NCBI GenBank assembly: GCA_025618425.1 | Contig: CM046851.1 | Location: forward strand, 3,344,024-3,408,023 | Direction: 5' to 3' | DNA length: 64,000 bases | From: Heliocidaris tuberculata | Taxonomy: Eukaryota > Echinodermata > Echinoidea > Camarodonta > Echinometridae | In this document: one piece after another, positions 24,966 through 36,984 of the stretch | How the letters are laid out: each line of letters begins with the position of its first letter | Numbering within the stretch: position 1 is the stretch's first letter | Translations under genes and position numbers: made by a program | The notes under the pieces: model-generated | What the model was told of the DNA's origin: nothing | What the model saw: only the letters and a program-made list of their open reading frames with translations | Databases searched by the model: none

Positions 24966-26030
24966 CAGTGCATATCAAAAAAAGTATACCCAACCTTGGT
25001 AGCTTCTAATTAAAAAGTTATAACCTACATGAGCTTGAAATTTATTTTATAATAAAGAGCAACCTATTGTCTGTTTAATAATACCTTATTCATAACTGTG
25101 CTGCCACGGATGACTGAGCAGCATCCTTTTCAAAAAGTATTATCGAAATCCTCTATTACAAAGTTTGGGCTGAAGCAACGAATGTGGGTCAAAACCAATT
25201 ATGCATTTTTCCTCAGTATGAAAACATTTACTGAGTCATTTCAATTGATTTTGAATATTTGAACAGAAAAGGCATTAATGTCAACTCAAACTCAAGAAAA
25301 GACTTATAACAAGCGAAAATTATGATACTTTCTTTGCCATGATGACACAATTTTGGCGTAATCCACAGCCCTTGTTTAAAGTAATTTTTTTTATCGAGTG
25401 ATTCAAAATGGACAAAGTTTATTTGGAAAGCTATCTTTTTTCATAAAAGTTTACTATCCATTATTTCAGAAATTCTCATCACATGTATCCTTCTGTGTAT
25501 TTCTTCAGTCTTTCATGTCAGTAAACCTTTGGGTTCATGTGCTTTTCAAGAAAAACACCTCATGCACCTCATGCAGATGAAATGGTGGAAAGGAGAAAAT
25601 GATCAGAGAATTTTTAGTTATCATGGTACAAGGAGTTAGAAGGCTGTTAAAATAAATCCAGATTATCATATGGATTGAAACAAGGTCATGTCAAAGCTTA
25701 GATACACTGGATCACTTTAAACAATGAAGGATTCAAGCATGAAAGAGAACTCAACCTTTGAAGGTATTTTAGACTAATGCAACATATTCATTTGACTTGA
25801 CCCATCGCATTCATTGCATCAGCCCAAATTTATTACAAGGAGATTTTGATGAAACTTTTTAAAAATGATGGTGCTCAGTCATCCGTGGCAGAAAAGTCAT
25901 GAATGACATATCATTGGACAGAAAACAAGTTGCTCTTTATCATGAAATAAATATCAAGGTCACATTGGTTATTACTTTTTAATTAGGAGGTATCAAAGTT
26001 GGGTATATTGCCTTTTTTTGATATGCACTG
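24966..26030. mobile_element. 1065-bp element with long terminal inverted repeats
   Basis: The left end CAGTGCATATCAAAAAAAGT and the complement of the right end CAGTGCATATCAAAAAAAGG match. The inverted repeats extend about 190 bp inward, past TTAATTAAAAAGT-like, AAAGAGCAACTTG-like and CCACGGATGACTGAGCA blocks. The end form suggests a Tc1/mariner-type non-autonomous element. There is TA at the left but not cleanly at the right. No transposase frame is visible in the middle. Confidence 0.8.
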
Positions 26031-27754
26031 AATAATGATGTAGTAGTATTCTTTACCTCAATATATTCAATATGATACTTGTGAAGCATTTATGAGTTAT
26101 AATTAGGTTAGTTCTTTATTAGTTCTTATTATTCTTTATAAGTTACTCAAAGAAACGCATAGAATATACATGTACAATGAACACAATTGAAAACAAAATT
26201 TTGTCCAGGTCTACATACAGTACACATTTATAATTCATAAAATTATAACTAGGTTACTTCTTTATGCACTTTACAGCTTACAAAATAAAACATATAACAT
26301 ACAATGAACACACTTGAAAACAAGTCATTGCAGGTTTTGAGGACAGCTTACTTGAAAGGAACAATTACTTTTGTGATTGAAAATATGCTGAATAGTCCAT
26401 TTTTTATTGAAATCATTATTGTGCCAAATGATTGCATCCAAGATTTTCAGGTAGAGTCATTGCAATGGTCATCATGCCCTTTCTGTAAATATTTGCTCCA
26501 AATTTTGAAAATATTGTAAGTAGAGCACGATCGCAGAGATTGTCAAGAAATCAGTCTAAGGCACTTTCAATGGCCATGTCCATCACCTTTTGAAATATGC
26601 GAACATTATGATGACCCATTTCATAATCCCAAAATGATTTTTATAGGCAACATTATAGGCTATTCAAATTGCCCTTGAGTTGATTTCTTTAAGTCTTTGT
26701 GATCATGTTGTACATGATCAGACAACTTTGAAATGTCAAAATTAGGAAAATGAAACTCATGAAGCATGGCAATGATTGGGTGAGATTCCTGGCAAGTCAT
26801 GTCAAAAGGTTTGAAGTTGCTCTTTAATCTCTCACTCCTTTTTGTTCATTTGATTTTACCATATTGTGGTTTTATTGAGCCTTGATCATATTGACACAGA
26901 AACAAAGTTCTTTGCAAATGGAGTGGTACGGAAACTGTTAAGTCTTTGTGGAGAAAATTAGTTGTCTTTCATATTTTGTTTATTTCATTATGCTCAATTG
27001 ATTTATTGGGTCAAGGAGAACACATACTGTTATTCATAATGAGAAGTTTTAGTTTACATGATATCCTGTATTACTTTCAGTTTTGCAGTCAAGTGGTGAC
27101 CTATTACTTTATAATGGGTTTACATAATGTTATAAAATCATCTATTAAAAGACCTTTAATTTGATGAAAATACAAAGGGAGACCTAAAGTGGCATCTCAT
27201 TAGATAGTTGGAAGAATTCTCGTACTCTGGTAGTAAAAGGGGAATTCCCTTAAGCTATCTTGTCTTTACTTTCATACTCTGTTGAAACTGGGTGAAAAGT
27301 AAAATCATCCTCACCAGATTGTCCCTCTGTAGACTTGTTTGAGCATTGTATTCAAATTCATGGGCATTTCTTTGCCAAAGCCCCAGTGACTTATGCCCCA
27401 TTGCCCATTCACATTGGCAGAGTTCTAGCTACACTTGGTGTTGGTGGTGGTGGGCGGCAGAACCCACCCCTCGGGTTCAAAGCCCACCACAAACCAGCAA
27501 TTCTGGCACTAGAACTCACTACTTGAGAGTTCAATGTTTTTATCCTTATTGTCATATTCATCCCCATATTCAAATTTTATGACAGAAAAGCAATAAAGTA
27601 TGTAAAGTGTCATCAAATGCCAGCCGGCACGAAAAATGTCCTGCCTATAAACCTGCACAATGGGTTCAAAATATGATGCGGATTTAACCTGGCAGTTCGC
27701 TCGAGTCAGCTGCAGGTTAGATGTACATGTATTCACACTAAGCAATTTAACCTG

Positions 27755-27800
27755 GTGTTGGAACCCCAAACATACAGAGCAAAACACTATTTGGTGAATT
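27755..27800. mobile_element. Fragment of the same MITE family
   Basis: GGAACCCCAAACATACAGAG followed by CAAAACACTATTTGGTGA matches the 3' tail of the copies at 23071 and 53801. Nothing else of the element is recognisable here. Confidence 0.55.
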
Positions 27801-27904
27801 GATGCCCCCTTTAAATCAGTGATTTAAACAGCATTGATTTTAGTTGAGCTGATATATGCTTTGGCGACATTTTCGTTCTGGGCTTTATTTCTTTAAATAT
27901 ATGA

Positions 27905-27962
27905 GGTTGGGGTTTTAGGCAAAGTTTAGGGTTAGAGTTAAATGTAGGGTTAAGGGTTAGGT
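27905..27962. repeat. Degenerate TTAGGG-like repeats
   Basis: TTTAGGGTTAGAGTTAAATG and AGGGTTAAGGGTTAGG, the telomere hexamer in diverged form on the + strand. Confidence 0.55.
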
Positions 27963-28468
27963 TTGATGTTCAACATTGTCTGCAGAGTAATTACTGCTGG
28001 AGCATGTGTTGTACAAATTGATTTTTTGTCGTCTACCCTGGTTTGCAATACTTGTTTTCTGAAATGTAATATTTGACCCCTGTTATACTGAGAAAAAGCT
28101 GGCTCAAGGGACCACCTTTTCATACCGTAGTTTTCAGGCTGTGTTTTGGGGCCGAGTCTGAGGCCAATGTCAGACACTCTTTTAGGAGTAAGACAGTGGT
28201 CTTTGAGAAGGTAATTTGCTAGATGAGAGTGAAATACAAACATGGCTTCATAGAAATTCTCAGAAATGGATGGTGCAGAGCGGCGGAGGTGTTGCTCTTC
28301 AGATCCATTGTTTGTCTAAATGTGTTTGATGAGGGTTCCAAGGTGACATTACACATCATCCTCAAATGATAATATTATAGATGATCAAGAAGCTATTACC
28401 AAATTGGAGGGTTGCTCAGTTGTTTTTTGAATTGTGAAGTAGTGCTGCAGCTCGCTACCCAAAGTCCT

Positions 28469-28597
28469 GGGGCCTGTAACATAAAGAGATACAATCAATC
28501 TTACGATATATTGTTCCTCTTCAGCACATGGTTTGCCATAGACTTACAATTGATATCAATCGTAAGATTGATTCTATCTTTTTATGTTACAGGCCCC
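28469..28597. mobile_element. Foldback MITE, GGGGCCTGTAACATAAA family
   Basis: 129 bp with ends GGGGCCTGTAACATAAAGAG and TTTTTATGTTACAGGCCCC, then a second paired block CAATCAATCTTACGAT / ATCGTAAGATTGATT. It is nearly fully palindromic. Its left arm makes a chance open frame at 28412 that I reject as a gene. Confidence 0.85.
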
Positions 28598-29336
28598 TGG
28601 TCTGGTCTGGCTCGTTTACTTTTCAAAATCCTTAACAGGTTCCGAACCGGTAGCTCGTTATGGAACAAAGTTAGATCTATCATCAAAATTTTCATACCAA
28701 TAAATGTCTGTTCTTTTCCTTAAAGGGCTTTGAGACACATATTACAATATATTCTTGGCAGACATATACACACACACAAATACATTTCAAAAATATATTT
28801 TCTCAGTGGTGAAATATGACCCCAAATTGAGTTTTTTTACAACTCTTTTCTGCCCGACCTCTGTTACGGAGTTCACCCAATTTTACTTTTAGTCTGGTTT
28901 GTGTCTGGTTCATGTTGAGCTATAGCACCAGGCTGAAGTTGAATTAAAGGTAATCTTGAGATCTGTTAATGACAGAAAATAGATTGTGAAAGAATCAAAA
29001 GAAAATTACACTGTATGTTCAAACCTTCCAAGTACTTTAAATGAGGTGAATAGGAACAAATATTGGAATGGTGTTTTGACATAGATTTTATCTGCAGGGG
29101 TGTAGAGATTCTTTTTATTTCTTTTATACATTATAGATTTGATTTTGAAGTTCATTTATTTCCATATACATCATCATAAATTTACAATCTTTCACAGTAT
29201 GGTCACATAAAATCATACATAGAAAAAGGGGTCGTCGTAAGCAAAGCTTGAGTTGACGTCCTAATCATAAATAAACTAATCATACAATGAACATACATAT
29301 GCAAACAATGCATAGTGGAAAGCAGATGGCCAAAGG

Positions 29337-29359
29337 AAAAAAAAAAAAAAAAAAAAAAG
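29337..29359. repeat. Poly-A run
   Basis: Over 20 consecutive A, followed by GATAAAATAAAG. No recognisable retroposon body directly upstream. Confidence 0.85.
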
Positions 29360-30043
29360 ATAAAATAAAGAAAAGATTTTTCAAATTTTGTTTTTCTTTT
29401 TATGGTATATGATATATGTCATAATGTATTTGATAAAAATATATCACAAAAAGCTTAGTAATGAAGAAAGAAGAATGAAAAATCAAACTTGTAGACTCAC
29501 ATGTAAATGTATAACAGATGGTCATATACATGTATAAGTTCTGCTTTTTAGTCAATGTAATTTCTTGAGTTTTTTTCTTAAATTTATAAATTTGTTTTAA
29601 AAATATACATATAATAACATTTGTCTGTCCAAACAATCTTTTTACAAGATATATAATTCAGAATGAGTTCAAGTCAGTCTCTCTTGAAGTGCAATACTAA
29701 TTGAACTCGAAGTCAACTATACATCAGTTTTTTGTTGACATGTCACAATAATTCTTGGTATTGAAAATCATTATCACTTGAAATGCCAACATAAATTTTG
29801 ATTCTTGGATTTAAAGATGATCCTTATTTCACAGACTTCTGTCATAAACTAATTACATTTCCATATAATTGGTTATCAAATCTTAGGGGCCATATTTGAT
29901 CATAAAAGTTAATAAAATGCTCCTTTTTTCTCGTTTTCCAAAAATAACAAATTCTCTTGAAAAGCAATTTCAAGGCAAGATTTTAGTAGTATTGTACTTC
30001 TAAAGATGGGTGCATGCAGAGCCATTCATATAAAAATATAACA

Positions 30044-30165
30044 AGAGTTTGGTCAACTCAGTTTCAGTTGGGCACAGCATGGTGAATATTCCTTTGTTCC
30101 ACGCTTGCCTAACAAAGCAACATGCAACATATTGTTACCTACTGGAGTAGAGTTGGCCAAACTCT
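30044..30165. mobile_element. Short MITE, AGAGTTTGGTCAACTC ends, copy 1
   Basis: 122 bp. AGAGTTTGGTCAACTC at the left and GAGTTGGCCAAACTCT at the right form the inverted repeats. The interior GCTTGCCTAACAAAGCAACA TGCA is shared with 52521. Confidence 0.8.
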
Positions 30166-30471
30166 GTGTATAGATGCCTCTGGGTAGTGAGTACATTTTC
30201 AGTAGGACAATAACCTCCCTCCTTCTTCATGCAGCATTCATGAGTACATAAATACAATTATAGCCGAGTATCAACTTAAATAGGCCCAACTGCATACAAA
30301 ACGAATTGCGTTAGAATTCATCTGAAATGAGGCTTGAATAGGGTTGTAGTGGCTACACCATCCTCGCTGAATTCAATGAAATATACCGCAGTGCAATTTT
30401 GATTATTGTCTAGATTGAATGTAGCAATACGTCTGCTTACAAGGGTGTTATCTCTATGTGAATAATAGAAG

Positions 30472-30869
30472 TTAAAGAGAAGATTGAGGTCTGGGAAAGG
30501 TAAAAAAACAATGAGTGAGCTTTCTCATTCCTTTTATGTCGGTTTCGAAGAATATTATAGTAGAAATGTCCCTTGAAAAGAATTGCTCTTCAAATGCCCT
30601 CATATTCGAAGTGAGACGAGAAAAAGCTGAAGAGTTCCAGCCGAACATTCATACCATGTGTAAATCATGTGTGTACAGTCCCATATACCCATATTTGTGT
30701 GCTCGATGCACATGCTTTTTAGTGTGAAAGGGTCAATTTCTTATCATTTTGATGATTCAACGTCACATTATTCACCAATTATTATGTAGACATGATCAAC
30801 CTTTCCCATTGCTTTGAGACAGTTTTTTTTCAGTAAAATTACATGACCGGAACTCGACTTTATCTTTAA
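30472..30869 (+). mobile_element. MITE, TTAAAGATTAAGTTGAG family, full copy
   Basis: 398 bp. The left end TTAAAGAGAAGATTGAGGTC pairs with the complement of the right end TTAAAGATAAAGTCGAGTTC. Internal blocks TGCTCTTCAAATGCCCTCAT and GAGAAAAAGCTGAAG are shared with 46074. The 70-codon open frame inside is not a gene. Confidence 0.85.
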
Positions 30870-31250
30870 CGCTTTTCTTGTTCTCAGCTGACGAAAGTGT
30901 CATTTGGAATTGGAGTGCCTTGTGCTCTATACAAAAGATTAACCGTCCGTTACTGACTAATAAGTTTTATTTCATCTTAAGCTTGAACTTATTGTAAAAG
31001 TATATGATGATTGTGTTGTTATTTTAAAAGTTTATGGCATATACTTGCTTTTGTGCTTTTTCTTGTAAAGGGGATGGTCAAAGTTCACCTTAATATTTAA
31101 TTACTTTCAATGATGTAAGAGAAATAGATCAGTAAATAATGATATAATGGAAATTGCCTTTTGTAGATGGATAGATATCATAAACTAAACCCCTTTTGTG
31201 AGTGAAAACAAAGAAATAAACTTGACACGTTCACCTATTAGAGATCCCTA

Positions 31251-31352
31251 GAGGAGGCATTACGGCTCAGTGGTAGAGCAGTGGTCTCATACCTGGGAGG
31301 GTCTGGATTTAAAACAAGGTCTATGTGCTAGTGCCCTCAGTAAGGCATGGAC
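31251..31352 (+). mobile_element. tRNA-derived SINE, copy 1
   Basis: GGAGGCATTACGGCTCAGTG GTAGAGC carries a Pol III A-box (CGGCTCAGTGG). A degraded B-box region (GGGTCTGGATTT) follows, then ATGTGCTAGTGCCCTCAGTA AGG, shared with 57928. The body is not a functional tRNA because the acceptor and anticodon stems do not pair. Confidence 0.7.
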
Positions 31353-31478
31353 CTTCACTACTGTGTATCTTTAATTTAGGTTTATATATTTTCATTTGAA
31401 GCAAGTTTGATGAATGTCATTAGTCTTGTCTTTTTTTCCAATTTAAGGAGTAACTTATTTTCTTTGTTGCCTTAACAG

Positions 31479-31617
31479 AGTGACAGGGGGAGAACTCTTT
31501 GAAGATATCGTAGCCCGGGAGTATTACAGTGAAGCAGACGCAAGCCATTGCATACAACAGATCCTGGAGAGCGTTGAACATTGTCACAAAAATCTTATAG
31601 TTCACAGAGATTTGAAG
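31479..31617 (+). CDS. CaMKII: CaMKII exon B ([10 protein letters not shown] ... HRDLK)
   Basis: A 139-nt exon starts with the A that completes Leu and ends in phase 0 after AAG|GTGAGT. It encodes [20 protein letters not shown], then the helix with [15 protein letters not shown], then the catalytic loop IVHRDLK. The Asp is the proton-accepting residue (Asp135 in vertebrate alpha). All residues expected for an active kinase are present. The stretch [13 protein letters not shown] differs from vertebrate HCHQMGVVHRDLK only at non-catalytic positions. From memory, vertebrate CAMK2 genes split this stretch into two exons. Here it is one. Confidence 0.95.
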
Positions 31618-32989
31618 GTGAGTTTCATTAAAAAAAGATTTTGAAAGACGCTTTCCATGTTTTCCTCCAGTTTATGAGATCACACATTTGATTTACAAAT
31701 TAAAACAGACAAAAGCAAATTGAATTTGGTTTATGAAGAAATTTTGAGATTGCTGGCAGTTACCTACATTGTGGCTTTGTCACTTTTTGTTACTATGCTC
31801 TTTGACAAGTTTAAAGGTATTGTGTAGTAGTGGTAGCAAAAAGAGAATTGGCATGAAACTAATTAAAAATGGTCTCATATTGTCTGGCTTGCATAAAAAA
31901 GATACATGCGTGAGATCATCTGGTATTCCACTAATGATTTCAGGTGACTTTTCAGTAAAATAATTGAAGTGATCACATATTAACCGTTACCTTATGCGCT
32001 ACACTAGGGCCACTCACGCCGACCGTTTCCTGCACAGCAGTGCACAGCGTTTCGTACACATCTTGCGTAAACGGAAATCTTATTGGTTTTACATGTGTGT
32101 GAATAAAGTACGACACCCACGTACAAAACTTGATGTTTATTTCTTTAATATTTTAGCCATTTCTGAACCAATTTTTCTCAAACAAACGTCACCTGTGTTT
32201 GAAATTAATCATTTTACATCAGTACATGTAGTAATTTTCATTCCAGCTGCCAAAGTAGTTATATCTCCAAAGCGCCCTCTTTCCCACTACTGAACACTAC
32301 CTTAAGCCATGAAATCTGTGTGTATCACTGAGTTATTAATTCACTTCAATTCAATGCAATTGGGTATTGCATCTGCCATTCCTCAACACCTTTTGCTTCC
32401 CACTCAGGATACTGGAACCTGAATAAGTTGTTGTGGAATGGCAGATGAAGTGCACAATGGTGACATTGTGTTTTGACTTCATACACATGCACAGATTTTA
32501 TAGGTTGATTTGTCAAAAGTGAAAATATAACCAAAAACTCAAAAGTTAACTTATATAGATATTTCAAGAAATAGCATAAGACTTACTCCAAATAAAACTT
32601 ATACTCTTGAACTTTATGATATGCCAAGTTCAGCCTTATACTTGTTGAAAATTTTAGAGTTATTTTATAAATCAAACATGTCAAGTGTTTGTTGTTTTCT
32701 CCTGGTATAAAGAGTTCTCTTAGTGTTAGTAATAGCATGCTAGATCTGGGAATTATACAAGGCAGAAAATAAACTGAAAAAGTGGATGCAAACCTGTTGT
32801 CATCTGGTTACCAAGCAGCAACAAGTACATCAGGCTATTCATGGATTATGATAGTGATTTTAGTGTGTTTTGAGCTATAAGTTTGGTCATTTCAAATCCA
32901 AAGGGCACCGATGCACAAACTCTTATTAATATCCACCTGGTACTTAGCAGAAGATATCTGAGATTGAAAAAAGAAACACTCCAGAAATT

Positions 32990-33310
32990 GTGATAACGAA
33001 AGAGAAAAAGGATCAGAGTTCAAGATTAAGCAGAAGTGGAGAAGATGGAGAGAGAATGAGGAGAGAGAAAATGAGAGATGGGGAGAAAAAGGAGAGAGGA
33101 GAGAAAAGAGAAACTAGAAAAGATGAGACAAGGATGAGACGAGGAGAGAGGAAGAAGAAAGAAAAAGAGAAAGAGAAAAGGAGATAGGAGAGAGAAAAAG
33201 AGGAGAGATGAAGGGGAGAAAGGAGGAGAGAAATGGAGGAGAGAAAAGAAAGTAGGAGAGAGAAGGGGAAGAGGAGAAGGAGGAAAAGAGAAGAAAATGT
33301 AAAAGAAAGG
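32990..33310. repeat. Polypurine tract
   Basis: About 320 bp almost purely A/G on the + strand with GGAGAGA and GAAAAAG words. Open frames on both strands (Lys/Glu/Arg or Ser/Phe/Leu) are artefacts. Confidence 0.9.
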
Positions 33311-33551
33311 CGAGAATAGAACTGGTATATTTGACAAAGGAGCTGATATGAGTTTGGTAGCATGGGCATGAAGAAATTTGTATTTACATTATAAGGGAAG
33401 AGAATGGATCAGTGGAAGAGATATGAATAAACTGAGCTGCCATTGAAACAAATGTCATTTAAAGCAAATACATTAAATTCATGACGAATTGAGTCCCCAA
33501 GTTGATATATTGACCTAAAGAGACAGGAGTGGCATCCAGAGCAATTAAGGT

Positions 33552-33552
<1 letters not shown>

Positions 33553-33592
<40 letters not shown>

Positions 33593-33605
33593 GGGGGGGG
33601 GGGGT
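33553..33605. repeat. (GA)n followed by G-run
   Basis: About 18 GA units, then TT and a 12-base G run. Confidence 0.9.
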
Positions 33606-34534
33606 AAGGAGTGGCATGTCTACTGAAATGATGGTGGATGAGTATATGGGGGTGGGGGCAGATTGGAGGAGAAACAAAAAAATGAAAGAGAAGAGAGTGG
33701 GTCATTAAAGGCTCTACCAGGTGAAGAAATAACCGCATGTTTATTGATTATGTAAAGAGGACTTAATAGTCACTCTCCTTCCAAATGGCAAAGCAGTCAC
33801 TTACCAGTGTTTGATTAATAGATCGAGAAAGATGAGTTAATGGCTTGATATACAGCTCGGGCTGACCAATTATGGAGAAGAAAAAAAAAGCAATCCCTTT
33901 TTAATATCACCTTGTCTGACAGCTCAAAATCATACTTGGAATGAAGTCATTGTTTTCTGACTAGCATGGATATTAAGTGACTGTTATTCTGATGGATGCA
34001 TAATTTTTTTTTCCCACAGATCCTACGGTACATTAATTATACGCTCATTATGCACTCCTGGGTTGCAGTGAGGTGAATTAATATTCTGTGTTCTTATAAA
34101 ACAAGAGTAGGACTAATACTGGATAGGTCATTAGCAGGAAAATCTTGCTACTTCTATTTGAACTTGTAGATGCTGTTGTAGATTCACAGTTATAGAGGCC
34201 TGGTCAGGCCCCACCCCCCTCAGACTGACAAACTTACACTCAGAGCTAGTCCTTATTGTTTTTACTTTCAGTTCTGTACATCAGTAGATTCCCAAAGCAG
34301 TGTAATATTACTTTCGTCTATGGGAGTTCCTCTTTTGGATTTTCTCTCATATTTTTCACTAGTAAATGAAATCTCTTTGGGTCAGTTCATCTTATCGTTT
34401 TTATACAAGAGCACCTTTGTTGTTTTTCAGCGCTCTTTTCAACCTATTCCTGAGCTAAATTGCTCCCCACCTCTGTGTATATTTTTCGCTGTGACAAATT
34501 ATGTTGCGTCATGCATGGGATTTGAACTATTTCA

Positions 34535-34690
34535 GGCCCTGTTTAATAAAACTTGTGATCAGTAACAACTGCCACATTTCTGTAACAAATTTCCTCTCAT
34601 CCAATCAGATTCAAGGATTTCAGTAGTTTATAACAGTTATTGTAACTTGTTGTTGATAACAAGTTTTAAAGTTTTATGAAACTTGTCCCT
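34535..34690. mobile_element. Foldback MITE, GGCCCTGTTTAAT family, inverted
   Basis: Ends GGCCCTGTTTAATAAAACTT and GTTTTATGAAACTTGTCCC. The internal CCAATCAGATTCAAGGATTT is the inverted form of the block in the copies at 5087 and 11423, so this copy lies in the opposite orientation. Confidence 0.75.
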
Positions 34691-36369
34691 GATGGGTCCA
34701 CTCATAGCCTGGTGATGGTGAAGACCAGGACTTAAAGGTAGAAGATAGTTTTGGGAAGCTCTCAAAAACTTTTCGTGAGATTTCTTTGATTTTACTTAAT
34801 AAACAGCACGGTACTAACATAACTAAGATGCTGTGAAGTTTTTTCCTCCTCAAGTGAAATATTTATCGAATGAGAGGTGAAAAGTAATAAAAATCCCTGG
34901 CCCAAAAAAGAGGGGATGTAAATTCAAACAACGGCCACACACATTACGCACATAGGGATTGCTGTGTGTTATAGAATATGCTGCACACAGTGCGAAGCGC
35001 TGGGTTTATTGTGCGGGGAACCTTCGGGTGGATATGGTCTTAGCGTGAGACAGTGAAAAGCCGTTACCAAGCGTTTCTTACAGATATTTACACTAAAATT
35101 TGTTCGAAATCGTGAATGGAATGTTAAATAATCTCGTACATGTGTCTTATGATAAAAGGAGAATAGTATGTGACTATGTTAGATAGTTTCTTGCCAGCCT
35201 TGTTTTTGCTACCGAGACTGTCTGTGAGCTTTAATGAATTGTGCCTATTAGAAAGTGTTTCTAGCTCCAGTCATAATGATATTGCAATGGTATTAATTAG
35301 AAGAGTGAAAAATAATGGCATTAAAAAACCAAAAGCTAATGTTAGTGAGTAATAACAGTGCACTGATTATTTTTTGTTGTTGCTTTTAACTGATCTGCGC
35401 TGCTAGGGCTTCAAGTATGAATAGGCTTTCAAATGCATGCACAAGGGAGTTCATTTCCACCCAACTGGAAGTACACAAAAGCATGTTCAGTATGTATTAC
35501 TTAATAAATGAAGGTTAAAATGTAGAGTTTGAATGGCTAGCTTTTAGGGCAAATTGGAAATTGATGATAATATTTGAAAGGTCAAAGTGATCAGTGAAAT
35601 TGCATCTCTAGTTTCATTTTTTTTACAATGAGTATCGATTTGACTGTTGTGCTTCCGTTTGAAAAGAGGTTGAGTGGGTGAATGGAAATATGAGTATATG
35701 GATTGATTTTATTTCTGATAATGGGAAAGTATTATGGGATGTAGTTGTTTGATGTAGGTATGGTTTGTGACAGGAGGTAGAGTAAAATTTGCAGGGAGAG
35801 GGGGGGGGGGGAGATGAGGGGCTGAAGGAGCAGGTTGATTCAGTGAAAGAAGAAGCTTAAAAGGAGGATTTCCCAACTACCTGTACATATGAACAGGGGA
35901 TATCGGATATGAAGTACATTTAATGCTTTGAAAAAGGGACCTAAGAACAAATACATGTTACTTTTAGAGTGAAAGAAACACTTAAACTGCAGTGTATAAC
36001 GTGAGGGACCAAGGTGGTTGATGCTGACTGATTTTTGATGGATCACTTAGCACTTCGGGCATCCAGGCAGAACAAAGAATGCAGACCCTAGCCAGCGCAA
36101 AAAAACTTCCTGCAAAATATGAGCCTCGCCGTGCAGGTTTTGTTGTCGAGCCACCCACTTAGTGTAGTGTATACGTACACTGTGTGCCTATAGTGGTTAC
36201 GTTTGATGAATATTACCAAATACTATACAAAATATGGTTGTTTTTGTAAAGTTTTGTAAAGAGAAAAGAATTGTTTAAAGTTAGCCAAGATGAAATTTTT
36301 ACAAGTAGATGATATGGGAGATGATCTTGGTGGTAGATGCGGTAGAAACAAAAAATGTTATTTACTACA

Positions 36370-36517
36370 ATAAATCAATGTACCTACCTATTTTGCTAGT
36401 CTTCCGACTACGCAAGCCATTCGAGTAATTTAAGTCACGAAAGTGCATATACCCCCCTCGGGACCCCGCCTTCCTCTGTGCACGTACGCATGACGCGCGC
36501 ACACAATCATCCTCTTT
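36370..36517 (+). repeat. DIRS left inverted terminal repeat
   Basis: This 148-bp stretch is the reverse complement of 41943-42090, with one mismatch near its outer end (A here, T in the complement of the right copy). It contains a GC-rich core of the form GCACGTACGCATGACGCGCG. The outer 10 bases (36360-36369) are unique to the left end and reappear, complemented, in the internal complementary region. Confidence 0.95.
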
Positions 36518-36857
36518 CCTTCTCGCAGCCTAAAGAGTTGCAGCTAAGTCACAATCTTGCGCAAAAAAATCAGAGTTTTTCTCTTATAGCGCGTTTTCTG
36601 TTGACTTTTGCCAATATTTCCGTCCTAAACTTGTTTTAATTCTGTTTTAGTGTCGGTTTATGTCTGTCACGTACACACTTTGGTGATATTTGAGCTTATT
36701 TTCATACCTCATATTTTTCACCTCTTTCGTTGTGGCCTTGGGCATTCGCTGTGGCGTATTGCCCGGGCGTTCAGCCCTGTTCGTTCCGTTATTATTGCGG
36801 TGTGTGGCTGTTTGTGTGCATATACCCTTACGAGAGTGTTGTATTGTTCTTTTGTGC

Positions 36858-36978
36858 GTGAGTGGAATTTTCCATACACTAGAGTTGGAAATTTCCATTC
36901 CCTTTCGCTCTCGTGTTGTTACGCCCTTTTCTTTACACTTAGTGTTATTGTTTTAACTCTGTTTATATCTCCTTACAG
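36858..36978 (+). other. Possible spliceosomal intron in DIRS leader
   Basis: A good donor GTGAGT at 36858 and an acceptor with a pyrimidine-rich lead (TTTATATCTCCTTACAG, ending 36978) would remove 121 nt just before the Gag start codon at 36985. Only the splice-site shape supports this. The leader 36518-36978 has no convincing coding frame. Confidence 0.35.
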
Positions 36979-36984
36979 GTGATA

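Larger units (their letters stand above)
21469..31478 (+). other. CaMKII: CaMKII intron between exons A and B
   Basis: A phase-2 intron of about 10 kb with donor GTAAGT and acceptor TTGCCTTAACAG. It contains a G-run near 21917, MITEs at 23071, 28469, 30044 and 30472, a 1065-bp long-TIR element at 24966, telomere-like hexamers near 27905, a poly-A run near 29337, and a tRNA-derived SINE just upstream of exon B. Nothing is recognised in roughly 22000-23060, 23620-24960, 26040-27300 and 28610-30030. No gene is supported. Confidence 0.85.

Noticed and set aside
27395..27520. Second SINE or tRNA-like sequence (GGGTTCAAAGCCC near 27473)
   Set aside because: B-box-like motif only; no A-box at suitable distance and no second copy in the window.
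36647..36982. Coding frames in the DIRS leader
   Set aside because: Short frames without Gag similarity; region better read as untranslated leader.
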